64,000 nucleotides of DNA from a bacterium (GTDB lineage Bacteria; UBP6; UBA1177; JAKLFG01). How positions within the stretch are numbered: the first letter of the stretch is position 1; every line of letters begins with the position of its first letter. Both the position numbers and the translations under genes were made by a program. A model generated the notes under the pieces. It had not been told where the DNA came from and ran no database searches. It saw only the letters and a list, made by a program, of their open reading frames with translations. This document shows positions 30,999 to 40,135 of the stretch, piece after piece. The stretch is taken from assembly GCA_022709425.1 (NCBI GenBank), contig JAKLIW010000008.1, positions 85,224 through 149,223 of the forward strand, read 5' to 3'.

Positions 30999-33437
30999 CT
31001 AGCGGAAGCGCTCGTCGATGAGCTTCTCGATGCGCTTCTTGAGTACGATCTTCGACTTGTCGTAGATGTCCTGAAGTTTCTCGCGTTCCCGCTTGCCGAA
31101 CGGCAGGGAGCGGTCGAGGTTGGCCGTCAGGAAATTGAGCCCCTTTATCTCGTTGCCCGAACCGATGTAGAGTTCGGCCAGCAGCAGCGTTAGGTAGTTA
31201 TGGTACATGAACGTGCCGGGGGAAAGATACCGTTCCCGCTCCAGCAGATACTTGACCCCGGCGATGGCCCGTTTCGTGTCGCCCTGATAGTAGGATATCT
31301 CGGCGGCGAAGATGAGCCCCGGCAGATAGTTCCGGTCGCATTCGAGCATCCCGTCGATCATCGCGAAGGTCTTGTTGGTGTTCCCGGCGCGGCGGAACGC
31401 CTCGGCCTTGAGGTATAAGAGCGGCGAGAAACATTTCAACTGACGGTCCGATTCCAACTTCTCCAGTTTTTCGCCCACCTCGGCGGCGGTGTCGGCCGTC
31501 AGCCGGTCGTATTCGGTGCGGACAAGCCGCCAGAACGCGGTCGTGGCGAACTCCTCCTTCCCGGCGACCGCATCGGCCGCGTCGAAAAGGAAGTAGTGAT
31601 TATAGAGGTCGTAGAGCCGTTCGCGCATCTCGCGCCGGTCGCGGTTGTCGATCAGCAGTTCGATGGCGCGCGTCACCAGCCCCGCCTGCAGATAGCGTTC
31701 GATGATCGCCAGCCGCTTGGCGGGTTCGGTGAACTTGTAGACCCGGTCGAGCACCGGGGAGGTTTCCGACTGGTTCCCCGCCTTGAGCAGGACCGTCAGA
31801 TAAGAATTGAGCACCGGCGCCGATTCGGGATTCTTGTCGGCGAGCGCTTTGAGTTCCTGCGCGCTTTGGGGATCATGCCGCAGCAGGTAGCGCATCTCCG
31901 CTATCTTCGCCGCGCGGGCCGGATCGGTGTCGCCGTCCAACGTTTTTTCATAGAGTTCGAGCGCCTCTTCCAGATAGTTCTCCTTCTCGCAACATTCGGC
32001 CGCATCGATCATCATTGCGCGGTCGACGCTGTCGGGGAAGAACTGTTGGAGCTCCTTGAAGGCGAAATAACAGTTGCCGTAATCCCGGTCGCGATGGGCG
32101 GCCCGCATGACCATGCGCAGGTCCGATGCGTCACGGGCGTTCCCCTTCATCTCCTTGACGTAGAGCGCCATCCGTTTCGCCTCTTCGGTGCGACCGTTGT
32201 CCATGAACGAGAGGAGCGTATCGTTGCAGAAATATCTTCCGGGACAGCCGAGATAGAAACCTTCGCGCTCTAGTTCGGGACGCTGCGCTGCCTGACCGAG
32301 GGCGATATAGGCTTCCGACAGCAACGCCCGCTCCTCGCTGTCAACCCGCCAGCGGGAGAGCGTCTCGGTAAAGGTCCTGATCTGTTCTTCCGAAAGGAGG
32401 CGCGTCGAATCGGCGCCGGCGTCCTGCTTTTGGGCCTTCCGGGCGATCGCGGCGACGCGCAGTTTCTGCGCCAGTTCCACCATCGGGAATTCGGCGAGTA
32501 TCGCGCCGGTCAATTTCAGCGACTCGTCATACTTCTCGCCGCGGTAAAGCAACAGTGCGTCATACCACGCGGCGCGAAGCCCGGCGCCGGTCACCGTGTC
32601 GCGCGGTTGCGGCGTGTAGGTCGCGAGTTCCTTTTTGTTCCCCGGCCACCCCGCAGCGAGCCGATGCCCCTTCGCGAGCGGCGATGAGGGATCGCGGCCG
32701 TCGATATAATTCATCAGGCCCACCATCGTTTCGTCCTTCTCCACCGTGAGGGTGAAGTAGAACCGCGCCTGCGTCACGATCTCTTTACGATCCAGCATGG
32801 TGTAATCAAGCGCGGTGAACGCGGAGAGATAGAACAACGCCTTGCGCGGCGCGTCCTCGGTGGAGAACTGTTCCTCCACGCGCCGCAGTTCTTCGCTACG
32901 CCGCTCGAAATCGGTATAGGTCAGCGGCCAGAGCGTCGCCTCCGGATCGGCGGTGAGCTTCTCGACGCCGCTGGTGGACTCTCCGGCCAGAATCACCGCC
33001 AGCAGGATCAGCGCGATGACGGCGCCGACGGCGATCATGATGTTGCGCCGTCCGATGCGTTGATAGTGATCGCTCTCCTGCGACGGCATATCGGGAAGGC
33101 GTATCTGACGCAGTTCCTTGGGCGCCGCCGCGCCGTCGGGCGCGACCTCGGCCGAATCGGCCTCTTCCAGTTTCTTCTTCGCGCGGAAATGGTTCGGGTT
33201 GACTGCCAGCACCGCTTGGAAACGCTGTATCGCCTCGGCCTTGCGCCCGAGCGTGAGGAGCGCCGCGCCGACATAAAAATCGAGTTCGGGGGTCGACCCG
33301 CCCTGCCACGAACCGGCCGTATCGATGATGGTGCGGCACTCGTTCTCCTTGTAGGCCTGTTCGAGATATTCGATCAGCGACGCCAGATCGGGCTGTTTCT
33401 CGTATTGTTGCCGTAGCGCGTCGAGCCGCTTGGTCAT
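30999..33437 (-). CDS. Membrane-anchored tetratricopeptide-repeat protein
   Basis: An 812-residue protein. Residues 1-100 contain TPR-like helices (LDFYVGAALLTLGRKAEAIQ and FQAVLAVNPNHFRAKKKLEE). A membrane helix follows at about 133-152 (IMIAVGAVIALILLAVILAG). A large, probably extracytoplasmic part then continues with many degenerate TPR motifs (for example EEALELYEKTLDGDTDPARA and KTFAMIDGMLECDRNYLPGL). There is no enzymatic motif. Its likely role is as a scaffold in the envelope. Its ATG overlaps the acyltransferase stop (ATGA), and leuS follows after 21 nt. Confidence 0.8.
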   Translation of the reverse strand: MTKRLDALRQQYEKQPDLASLIEYLEQAYKENECRTIIDTAGSWQGGSTPELDFYVGAALLTLGRKAEAIQRFQAVLAVNPNHFRAKKKLEEADSAEVAPDGAAAPKELRQIRLPDMPSQESDHYQRIGRRNIMIAVGAVIALILLAVILAGESTSGVEKLTADPEATLWPLTYTDFERRSEELRRVEEQFSTEDAPRKALFYLSAFTALDYTMLDRKEIVTQARFYFTLTVEKDETMVGLMNYIDGRDPSSPLAKGHRLAAGWPGNKKELATYTPQPRDTVTGAGLRAAWYDALLLYRGEKYDESLKLTGAILAEFPMVELAQKLRVAAIARKAQKQDAGADSTRLLSEEQIRTFTETLSRWRVDSEERALLSEAYIALGQAAQRPELEREGFYLGCPGRYFCNDTLLSFMDNGRTEEAKRMALYVKEMKGNARDASDLRMVMRAAHRDRDYGNCYFAFKELQQFFPDSVDRAMMIDAAECCEKENYLEEALELYEKTLDGDTDPARAAKIAEMRYLLRHDPQSAQELKALADKNPESAPVLNSYLTVLLKAGNQSETSPVLDRVYKFTEPAKRLAIIERYLQAGLVTRAIELLIDNRDRREMRERLYDLYNHYFLFDAADAVAGKEEFATTAFWRLVRTEYDRLTADTAAEVGEKLEKLESDRQLKCFSPLLYLKAEAFRRAGNTNKTFAMIDGMLECDRNYLPGLIFAAEISYYQGDTKRAIAGVKYLLERERYLSPGTFMYHNYLTLLLAELYIGSGNEIKGLNFLTANLDRSLPFGKREREKLQDIYDKSKIVLKKRIEKLIDERFR

Positions 33438-34351
33438 CCATTCTCCTGCGCGTAGTGACCTCTCCGCTCCGGCGGCATAGTGGCGGCCACCGCGCGGCCG
33501 AAGTGATCCATGATATCGGGCTTCGCCTGATCGGTGGTGCCGTAGCGGGCGTGCATATCGCTCATCAGTATCGGTTCGCCCACCGTCACATCGACGCGGG
33601 CGTAGTGGAGCGTGCTGTGGTTGATGGGGAGGAGCACATTGCCGCCGATGATCGACGCCGGGACCACCACCGCGTTCCCCGCCGCCTCGATGAGCTTGAT
33701 GACCCCCGGCAGGAACCGGTTCAGGTTCCCGGTGCGGCTACGGCCCCCTTCGGGGAAGATCAGGAGCACCTTCACCTGCTCATGGATATCGCCCATCACC
33801 TTCTTGGCGGCGCGCGCTATCTCGCGGATGGAGAGCGTCGCCTCCTGCGTGGCGACCGTCAGCGACTGCGCGATGAGCAGACTGTTGAATTGGAGCGACG
33901 AGAACGCCTTGAACCGCTGGTTGTAGACCTTCGGCCCCACCACCACCGAGAAATCGTCGCCGAACCCCTTGGCGATGAGCGTGGGCTGCAGCAGGGTCGC
34001 CAGCAGATTGGCGTCGGCGTAACTCAGATGGTTGGTAAGCAGTACCAGCCGATCGGCTTTTCCCGCCTTGATCATGTCGAGTCCTTTTTCAAGGTTCCCG
34101 AGCCCCCCGAGCACCGGATCGGTGATGACATAGAGGACATTCTTGAGGATGCGCCGCGCGAAGGGGGCGTAGGGGTGGAAGCCCCATTCCTTGCCGACGG
34201 TGCGGTACTTGTCGAGGAAATCCTCCAGTTCGTCCACGGCGGTTTCGTATGCGGTCTGTTCGATGACCGGCCATATCTTGCTCGGGACGGTACTTTCCCA
34301 ATCGGGGAACAGCGATCTCAGTTCGGAAATAACGATGTCGATAGTGGCCAT
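33434..34351 (-). CDS. PlsC/PlsB-type glycerophospholipid acyltransferase
   Basis: A 305-residue member of the glycerolphosphate acyltransferase superfamily. NHLSYAD (about residues 107-113) is the catalytic NHx4D box, and FPEGGRSRTG (about 199-208) the substrate-binding block. PASIIGGNVLLPINHSTLHYA is a later block. The N-terminal 100 residues are longer than in PlsC and resemble soluble plant- or PlsB-like enzymes. The product would be lysophosphatidate or phosphatidate for membrane synthesis; which acceptor is used is not clear. It is the first gene of the operon, led by the promoter at 34387-34415. Confidence 0.85.
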   Translation of the reverse strand: MATIDIVISELRSLFPDWESTVPSKIWPVIEQTAYETAVDELEDFLDKYRTVGKEWGFHPYAPFARRILKNVLYVITDPVLGGLGNLEKGLDMIKAGKADRLVLLTNHLSYADANLLATLLQPTLIAKGFGDDFSVVVGPKVYNQRFKAFSSLQFNSLLIAQSLTVATQEATLSIREIARAAKKVMGDIHEQVKVLLIFPEGGRSRTGNLNRFLPGVIKLIEAAGNAVVVPASIIGGNVLLPINHSTLHYARVDVTVGEPILMSDMHARYGTTDQAKPDIMDHFGRAVAATMPPERRGHYAQENG

Positions 34352-34386
34352 GTGCGCTCCTCGGATACGCGAATAAGTGCAGGGCA

Positions 34387-34415
34387 GTTATAGTAAAATA
34401 GGTCTGCGAAATCAA
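34387..34415 (-). promoter_or_regulatory. Promoter of the acyltransferase-TPR-leuS-nuclease-holA operon
   Basis: Minus-strand TTGATT and TATAAC are separated by 17 nt, 36 nt upstream of the acyltransferase start. Confidence 0.6.
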
Positions 34416-34455
34416 GTTAAGAGGAAGAATTCGCGCGCGAGTGATAAAATTTAGG

Positions 34456-34483
34456 TTGACAAACGGCAAGCGCAACATATACT
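34456..34483 (+). promoter_or_regulatory. Promoter of initiator tRNA-Met
   Basis: TTGACA and TATACT are separated by 16 nt, near consensus, as expected for a stable-RNA gene. The tRNA begins about 26 nt after the -10 box. Confidence 0.75.
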
Positions 34484-34508
34484 GGCCCTGCTTTCGCGCT
34501 TCCGAGGT

Positions 34509-34584
<76 letters not shown>

Positions 34585-34619
34585 TTTTTTTCATCTACAG
34601 GTTTTTAGGGATATAAAAA

Positions 34620-35096
34620 ATGGCGAAAAAACTTTCGACGTTCGGCAGCGGGCCGCTGATATTTCTCTGGGTGCTGCCGTATCTGCTGGCGGCGGGCTGG
34701 ATCGACCGACTTTATCCCGCGCTCTTCTCGGTGAACGCGATCCCGTTCGATGCGGCGCGCTACGGGGCGCTCATTCTCGCGGCGGCGGGGGCGTTCTTCT
34801 ACAGCATGACGATACGGCGGCTTCTGCGCGGTCTGCGCGAGACGCGGCTCATCACCGACGGGCCGTACGGGTGGTCGCGCAATCCGCTCTATGCGGCGTT
34901 CTTTGTTTTCTTCATCCCGGCGATAGCGTTGGCGATGCGGTCGTGGCTGGTGCTGACGACCTGCGTGGTGTTCTACGGCGCGTTCCGGGTCACCATCGGG
35001 CGCGAGGAGAAGGAGATGACCGAACATTTCGGCGATGAGTACCGCCGCTACTGCGCGCGGACCAGCCTGCTCTTTCCGTTGCCGCCGAAAAAATAA
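34620..35096 (+). CDS. Isoprenylcysteine carboxyl methyltransferase-like membrane protein
   Basis: A 158-residue membrane protein with about four hydrophobic segments. The C-terminal half matches the ICMT/PEMT pattern: LITDGPYGWSRNPLYAAFF (about residues 77-95), then REEKEMTEHFGDEYRRYCART with the conserved Glu and Tyr, ending in LLFPLPPKK. Bacterial members are probable SAM-dependent methyltransferases of mostly unknown substrate. It starts 35 nt after the tRNA, with no clear promoter of its own. A small terminator-like hairpin lies at 35176-35200. Confidence 0.85.
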   Translation: MAKKLSTFGSGPLIFLWVLPYLLAAGWIDRLYPALFSVNAIPFDAARYGALILAAAGAFFYSMTIRRLLRGLRETRLITDGPYGWSRNPLYAAFFVFFIPAIALAMRSWLVLTTCVVFYGAFRVTIGREEKEMTEHFGDEYRRYCARTSLLFPLPPKK

Positions 35097-35175
35097 ATCT
35101 TTCAGACCACTCGCTACGTCACGCCGCCTCCGCCAGAATGTGCATTTCCGCTTTCATCGAAAGAATCGCCCATGT

Positions 35176-35200
35176 GTGCGAAATCGCACGCTTTTTATTT
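35176..35200 (+). terminator. Terminator-like hairpin after the methyltransferase-like gene
   Basis: GTGCG-AAAT-CGCAC is followed by GCTTTTTATTT. The short stem and T-rich tail fit a weak intrinsic terminator. The rest of the gap to 35287 is AT-rich and holds the next promoter. Confidence 0.5.
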
Positions 35201-35209
35201 CATGAATAA

Positions 35210-35238
35210 TTGTAAAAAGAAGTTTATTGAGATATCTT
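35210..35238 (+). promoter_or_regulatory. Promoter of the DDAT-repeat lipoprotein
   Basis: TTGTAA and TATCTT are separated by 17 nt, about 48 nt upstream of the start codon. Confidence 0.55.
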
Positions 35239-35286
35239 CCTTTGTTTTTTCGATCCATACATATTAGGAAACCTAGGGAGGAGAAC

Positions 35287-36594
35287 ATGATCCTTGCGAC
35301 CAGAACGCTGTTCATCACGATTGTCGCCGCTGTGCTTTTGTTGAGCGCCTGCGAGAGCGGCACCACGAAACCGAAGAAGGATGATGTTGCGCCGAACGAT
35401 ACCGATGCGGTGATCTCCGATGGCGACGATCTGCTCACCGACGGCATCGTGACTGACGACGCGACCGACGACGTGACCGACGACGTGACCGACGACGCGA
35501 CCGATGACGCGACTGACGACACGACCGACGATGCGACCGACGACGCGACCGACGACGCGACCGACGATGCGACCGACGACGCGACTGACGACGCGACTGA
35601 CGACGCGACTGACGACGCGACCGACGACACGGTGACCGACGACACGGTGACCGACGACGCGGTGACCGATGGCATAGTGACCGATGATGCCGCTGCCGAC
35701 AACGATGTGGTCAGTGCTGAGAAGTTCTGCGATGTGGTTTACCGTTTCTACGACGGCTCGACGCCGCTGGGCCGCTTCCACAACGTGAAGACCGGCACCG
35801 GTTCGCGCAATACGATGGAGAACGCGGGCATCAACGGCTCATCGAGCACTCAGTCGGGCCCCTTCAATTCGACCTCCGAATGGCCCGGTGGTTTTGTTCG
35901 TCTCCGTTTCACCGCCAATGAGGCGGGCGACGCCCCCGCCGTCGACCCGGTCGTGCAGTTGGTCGAATATTATATGCCGATAGAGTTTGTCGTTTCGACA
36001 TCGGGGACCAATGTGACCACCAATGTCGACCACTCGCTGGGGCTTCTCGCGCTGACCGATTCGGGCTGTCTGCTCAACGCCGATCTCTGTCTGCCGGAGA
36101 ACGACTCCCTCTCGCTCGACCGTCAGTGCGTTGGGGTCGCGATCGGTCAGGTCACCGGCACCACCGCCGCGTGGGACGACTGCGATGTTCCCGACTATCC
36201 CGGCGCCCACACCAGCACCTCCAGCACCCCCAATAACGACCGGATGAATTGGACCTCGACCGCGGCACAGGTGAGCGGCGACGCACTCGACAGCCCCGGC
36301 TGTGGCCACAACATGTCGAGCATCGGCAATGTCACCTGCACCGGCACCTTCTGCTGGGCGGTTCCCTCCGGGACACTGGGTGTGCAGAATAATACATGGG
36401 ATCAGGTCCTGCCCTCCTTCACCTTCAGCGGCACGACCTACCAGAGCGCCCGCGTGACGATCCCCGAATTCATCATCCCCGATGAGATGGACGATGTCTA
36501 CAGCGGCGTCCATGTGAATGTGGGCGACGGATCGGCGGTGGCCGCGCATATGGAGTGCGGGACGCTCGCCGATATCACCTGCGACGAAAACTGA
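35287..36594 (+). CDS. Lipoprotein with long (DDAT)n stalk
   Basis: A 435-residue surface lipoprotein with lipobox LLSAC (Cys22). Residues 35-140 are an acidic stalk in which the four-residue unit Asp-Asp-Ala-Thr recurs at least 14 times, encoded by 12-bp repeats. The C-terminal 290 residues form a Cys-containing, probably beta-rich globular domain (FYDGSTPLGRFHNVKTGTGS and VRLRFTANEAGDAPAVDPVV). I do not recognise its family. A strong AGGGAGGAG Shine-Dalgarno precedes the ATG at 35287. The layout of lipobox, acidic spacer and head matches several neighbours. Confidence 0.8.
   Translation: MILATRTLFITIVAAVLLLSACESGTTKPKKDDVAPNDTDAVISDGDDLLTDGIVTDDATDDVTDDVTDDATDDATDDTTDDATDDATDDATDDATDDATDDATDDATDDATDDTVTDDTVTDDAVTDGIVTDDAAADNDVVSAEKFCDVVYRFYDGSTPLGRFHNVKTGTGSRNTMENAGINGSSSTQSGPFNSTSEWPGGFVRLRFTANEAGDAPAVDPVVQLVEYYMPIEFVVSTSGTNVTTNVDHSLGLLALTDSGCLLNADLCLPENDSLSLDRQCVGVAIGQVTGTTAAWDDCDVPDYPGAHTSTSSTPNNDRMNWTSTAAQVSGDALDSPGCGHNMSSIGNVTCTGTFCWAVPSGTLGVQNNTWDQVLPSFTFSGTTYQSARVTIPEFIIPDEMDDVYSGVHVNVGDGSAVAAHMECGTLADITCDEN
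35461..35628 (+). repeat. 12-bp tandem repeat array, 14 units
   Basis: The unit GCGACCGACGAC (with T/C and A/G third-base variants) is repeated 14 times and encodes Ala-Thr-Asp-Asp. Two 15-bp variants (ACGGTGACCGACGAC) follow directly. The unit length is a multiple of three, so gain or loss of copies would change stalk length without breaking the frame. Confidence 0.95.
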
Positions 36595-36629
36595 ACTAAC
36601 CTCGCTACTGTCGATCGCGTAAAAATAAT

Positions 36630-36658
36630 TTGAAAACAAAATCGATTCTGGGTATGGT
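36630..36658 (+). promoter_or_regulatory. Promoter of the small lipoprotein at 36713
   Basis: TTGAAA and TATGGT are separated by 17 nt. Confidence 0.55.
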
Positions 36659-36712
36659 CGCTCGTATTCGCTCGCTACCGTATGACCATTAACCATTGTG
36701 GAGGAGGGATCC

Positions 36713-37000
36713 ATGAGATCGTTGTTCCTGCTGATCGTCGTCGCCTTGTTCTTCACTGCGTGCAGTGTCACCGGCACCAATCTCAAGTATCATGCCTACA
36801 ACACGGCCGACTCGTCGTTCTGGGTGACCGAGATCATCGATTCGCAGAGGGATTTCGTGAACGACAAGGTCATTTTCTGGCGGTGTCAGAATTATGCCGA
36901 GGGTCCTACCTGTGTGCAGGCGAAGTTGGTCACTTGCAAGAATCCGGCGGAATGTGAACTTGAAGTTTCAAGGATCGATTCGCGCAGTAAGTCGGACTAG
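36713..37000 (+). CDS. Small lipoprotein of unknown function
   Basis: A 95-residue lipoprotein with lipobox FFTAC (Cys17). The mature protein has about 78 residues, with four further Cys (WRCQNY, TCVQAKLVTC and ECE) that could form two disulfides. It is not acidic and has no stalk, unlike its neighbours. The ATG at 36713 is preceded by GGAGGAGGG and a promoter of its own. No family is recognised. The roughly 200-nt gap after it, to 37202, shows nothing clear apart from a weak TTGAGA...GATGAA pair. Confidence 0.7.
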   Translation: MRSLFLLIVVALFFTACSVTGTNLKYHAYNTADSSFWVTEIIDSQRDFVNDKVIFWRCQNYAEGPTCVQAKLVTCKNPAECELEVSRIDSRSKSD

Positions 37001-37201
37001 CCTTCCCGCGGTGTAGTTTCCGTCAAGACTTTCTCCGAAATCAGAGAGCGTTCTTCCCACCCCTACCGGCCGAATTTGCGACCGTTTCGCTATACATAAC
37101 GCCGCCGCAAAACTTTACTCCGCCTAAGCTGGTCTGTTAGAGGGTCTTGAGATCATGACCGAGGTGTCCGATGAACCGCTCAGTTTTTCAGGGAGGATCG
37201 T

Positions 37202-38065
37202 ATGCGGATGGGTAGGGCGTTCCTGTTCACGGTATCGTTGCTTTCACTCTTGAGTTTTTCTGGATGCCAGAACAGCACCGCAAGAACAACACCCTCTGCC
37301 GGCGATACGGATGCCACGGGACCGGTTGATGCAGATAGGGTCGTTGCGGAAGATGATCTGAAGACAGATGATCCGAATAGCGCTGATGACCCTAGCGCGG
37401 AACAGGACATTTTCGATGACGACCTTGCCGGAGACCCCGATCAGGACCTTTCTTCCGATGAGGTGCTGTCTGATATCGATACGCCGGTCACCCCCACCGG
37501 TTGCTCTTCCGATCCGCAGTGTTATCCCGGGATCTGCGACGGAGCAACCGGGACCTGCGCGGGCCGGTGTACCCAGGATGCTGATTGTACCGCAGATCAA
37601 CAGACCTGCAATACTGCGTTGGGCCGTTGTGTGTCTACTGCCTGCGGCCAGTGCATGTCGGGAGAATGTTGTCTTCTTAATGACGCCAATCGCTATGTCT
37701 GTCTCGACCGGAACGTCTGTTCAAATATATGCGGCCCGGGGTCATGTCCGCAGGGATATGTCTGCAGTGAAAAGACCGATGCCTGCATACTTGCCAGCGC
37801 CACCTGCGGGAACAGCGTTGTCGATCCGGGGGAGGCCTGTGAACTTGGTCAGCAGTATGACTGCAAGGAATTTTACGGCGCGGGACTGGAGGGTGTCGCT
37901 TATTGCGCAACGGACTGCCTTTCTTTTGATCAAGCGACCTGTACGCGCTCGGACTGTCCGCTGTCGGGCGAAACCTGCATCCCGTTCATTAAGGAGTGCT
38001 GTCCCGGACCGTATCTCTGTATGCGTGCAGGCGACGGCTCTTTTGAATGTACCCCTACGAAGTGA
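37202..38065 (+). CDS. Cys-rich lipoprotein with acidic stalk
   Basis: A 287-residue lipoprotein with lipobox SFSGC (Cys22). An Asp-rich stalk follows at about residues 33-97. The rest is a Cys-rich C-terminal region with about 26 Cys. It includes CGNSVVDPGEACELGQ, which resembles the myxococcal CGNG..E.C(D) cysteine-rich repeat, and TQDADCTADQQTCNTALGRC, typical of small disulfide-rich modules. It is likely exposed at the cell surface; its partner is unknown. The start at 37202 follows AGGGAGGAT. Confidence 0.78.
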   Translation: MRMGRAFLFTVSLLSLLSFSGCQNSTARTTPSAGDTDATGPVDADRVVAEDDLKTDDPNSADDPSAEQDIFDDDLAGDPDQDLSSDEVLSDIDTPVTPTGCSSDPQCYPGICDGATGTCAGRCTQDADCTADQQTCNTALGRCVSTACGQCMSGECCLLNDANRYVCLDRNVCSNICGPGSCPQGYVCSEKTDACILASATCGNSVVDPGEACELGQQYDCKEFYGAGLEGVAYCATDCLSFDQATCTRSDCPLSGETCIPFIKECCPGPYLCMRAGDGSFECTPTK

Positions 38066-38368
38066 TCGTATCTAGGGAAGGAAGATCGTGGCCACACTAT
38101 TATATATGTATCGTTTTCGCTAAAAAATTTATTTTAATACAGGCGCTTAAATTTCTGGACATCCTTCCCGACACCCACTATAGATAATTGCCCGCTGGTA
38201 CGGAGCCAACCCCTCCCACCCCCAGACAAAGTATCAGCGGGTCCTTCTTTCTGATACAAGAAAAATCGGGTTGACGGCCTTGGTGATGCTGATGTTTCCC
38301 GTTGTATTGCAATTGGAAGGGATATGGTGTATCTTGTTCTGCGGTTATTTTCAAAGGGAGCATACCCG
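38066..38368 (+). other. Intergenic region with two mutually exclusive hairpins
   Basis: This 303-nt gap opens with an AT-rich stretch (38097-38150). CCCGCTG (38191-38197) can pair with CAGCGGG (38235-38241), and GTATCAG (38231-38237) with CTGATAC (38251-38257). The two stems share CAG and exclude each other. They lie upstream of the next promoter, so they would act on a transcript coming from 37202. No gene is seen. A short GTG frame after AGGGAAGGAAG at 38075 stops after about 11 codons. Confidence 0.4.
38307..38335 (+). promoter_or_regulatory. Promoter of the DUF1566/FN3 lipoprotein
   Basis: TTGCAA and TATCTT are separated by 17 nt. It covers the in-frame ATG at 38324, so the real start is 38369. 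Confidence 0.65.
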
Positions 38369-40066
38369 ATGTTCAAGAACATGACGCTGATTACGGTCGC
38401 TTTGCTCTTCACCGCCTCCTGCGGCGGGGTGAAGACTTCGGGGCACAAGGATGACGACGCGCTGGCTGGGAATGATCTGGACCTTATCGTGTCGGGCGAC
38501 GAGGATGATCCGTTCGCGATCGATACCGTCGGCGACGACACCGACCAGACGGGCAACGATAACGCGCAGAACGACGAGCAGAACGATGAACAGTCGGATC
38601 AGGATATCGTTTCGCCGACCTGCGGCAACGGGACGGTGGAAGGGGTCGAGCTGTGCGACGGCACGGTTGATAACTGCGTAGATATCGATCCCTACAAGTA
38701 TTCCAGCGGTAAGGCCAAATGTCTCGACAACTGCACCGGCTGGGACACCGCCACCTGCATCGGGCAGGACCAGTGCACCGCCTACCAGAGAAGCTGTATC
38801 GACAGCACCCATTACGCGGTCTGCGACGACTATGACGCGGACGGTTACACCGAATGGGGCGATCCGCTGCTGTGCGACGGCGGCGGGACCTGCTCCGGGA
38901 ACGGCGACTGTTCGGGCGACTGTACCTCCCACTATTCCTACGAATGCGCTTCCGGCGATGTCTATTATTTCGATTCGTGCGGGACGATGGAGGACAAGAA
39001 GAGTGAGTGCGGCGCGAGCGGATACGACGGCGATCCTTACTGCGGTTCGGGCCATATCTACCGGAACTATGTGACGCGCGGTTGTTCGGGTTACAGTTGC
39101 ACGGAGGATACGTCGGCCGAACTCATAGAGACCTGTACCAACGGCTGCACCGGCACCACCTGCAATCCCGAGAAGGCGGCGACCTGGTATGATTCGACCT
39201 CCGGCCTGACATGGCAGAACAGCACGATGACGACCACCAATAAGAGCGGCGCGACGACCTTCTGCGCCGATCTTTCGCTCGGCGGCTACAGCGACTGGCG
39301 CTTGCCGACGATATCGGAGTTGCGGTCGCTGGTGCGGAGCTGTACGGAGATAACCCGGGGCGGCGCCTGCGAGGTGTACGACTCGTGTAGCGCCTATACG
39401 GGTTGCTGGGTCGAATCCGACTGCGGTTCCTGCGCTACCGGCTCCGGACCCTCCGACACCGGGATGTACTGGGACGCCGATCTGCTCGACACGGGATCCG
39501 GCTTCTGGTCCGCGACGGTCCTGAGCGACTCGACCGCCTACAGTTGGCAGGTGAATTTCACCACCGGGACGCTGACCTACGGGGATAACGCCACCTCTCT
39601 TTCGGTCCGCTGTGTCCGCGGCACGATGACCACCTATTGCGGCGACGGCGAGGTCAATGGGTCCGAGGTCTGTGAAGGCGACGATACGACCACCTGCGAG
39701 GCGGAGCTCGGCAGTTCCTATACCGGCACCGCCTACTGCGCCACCGGCTGCGAATACTGGGATACCGCCTACTGTACCGAGGCGACACTCGCCGCTCCCG
39801 CCACCATCTCGGCGTCGGACGGTTCCTATACCAGCTATGTCTACGTTTCGTGGAGTTCGGTCACCGGCGCCGATTCCTACTATCTGTACCGTGCGACCTC
39901 GGCATCGGGCAGTTACGCCCTGCTTACCGCTTCCGGCACGACCAATACGTATTATACCGACTATCCGCCGGCGGTGAGCACCTCCTACTATTACAAAGTG
40001 CTGGCGTACGATTCGTATCTTGGTTACAGCGATTACAGTCCCTACGATACGGGCTGGTGCTACTGA
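38369..40066 (+). CDS. DUF1566 and fibronectin-III-like lipoprotein with acidic stalk
   Basis: A 565-residue lipoprotein with lipobox FTASC (Cys18). A short Asp/Asn/Gln-rich stalk (about residues 25-88) is followed by CGNGTVEGVELCDG, a myxococcal-type Cys motif, and a Cys-rich region. A DUF1566 module lies at about 270-419 (SGLTWQNS, DWRLPTISELRSL, FWSAT and VRCVRG). A second CGDGEVNGSEVCEG motif follows, then a fibronectin-III-like domain (about 474-565; APATISASDGSYTSYVYVSW and YYYKVLAYD). The start at 38369 follows AAAGGGAG. It is a probable surface-binding protein of unknown ligand, related in layout to the 4604 gene. Confidence 0.82.
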   Translation: MFKNMTLITVALLFTASCGGVKTSGHKDDDALAGNDLDLIVSGDEDDPFAIDTVGDDTDQTGNDNAQNDEQNDEQSDQDIVSPTCGNGTVEGVELCDGTVDNCVDIDPYKYSSGKAKCLDNCTGWDTATCIGQDQCTAYQRSCIDSTHYAVCDDYDADGYTEWGDPLLCDGGGTCSGNGDCSGDCTSHYSYECASGDVYYFDSCGTMEDKKSECGASGYDGDPYCGSGHIYRNYVTRGCSGYSCTEDTSAELIETCTNGCTGTTCNPEKAATWYDSTSGLTWQNSTMTTTNKSGATTFCADLSLGGYSDWRLPTISELRSLVRSCTEITRGGACEVYDSCSAYTGCWVESDCGSCATGSGPSDTGMYWDADLLDTGSGFWSATVLSDSTAYSWQVNFTTGTLTYGDNATSLSVRCVRGTMTTYCGDGEVNGSEVCEGDDTTTCEAELGSSYTGTAYCATGCEYWDTAYCTEATLAAPATISASDGSYTSYVYVSWSSVTGADSYYLYRATSASGSYALLTASGTTNTYYTDYPPAVSTSYYYKVLAYDSYLGYSDYSPYDTGWCY

Positions 40067-40135
40067 GCCGTAAACTATTCCCGGTTTTCCCACATACCGT
40101 CCGAACGGCGAAGAAATGGTCGCGGAGAGGATCGT

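Noticed and set aside
35461..35658. CRISPR-like array
   Set aside because: The 12-bp units are contiguous, in frame and without spacers; they are a coding tandem repeat.
38066..38120. Short gene starting at a GTG after AGGGAAGGAAG
   Set aside because: The frame stops after about 11 codons. It may be a remnant but cannot be supported as a gene.
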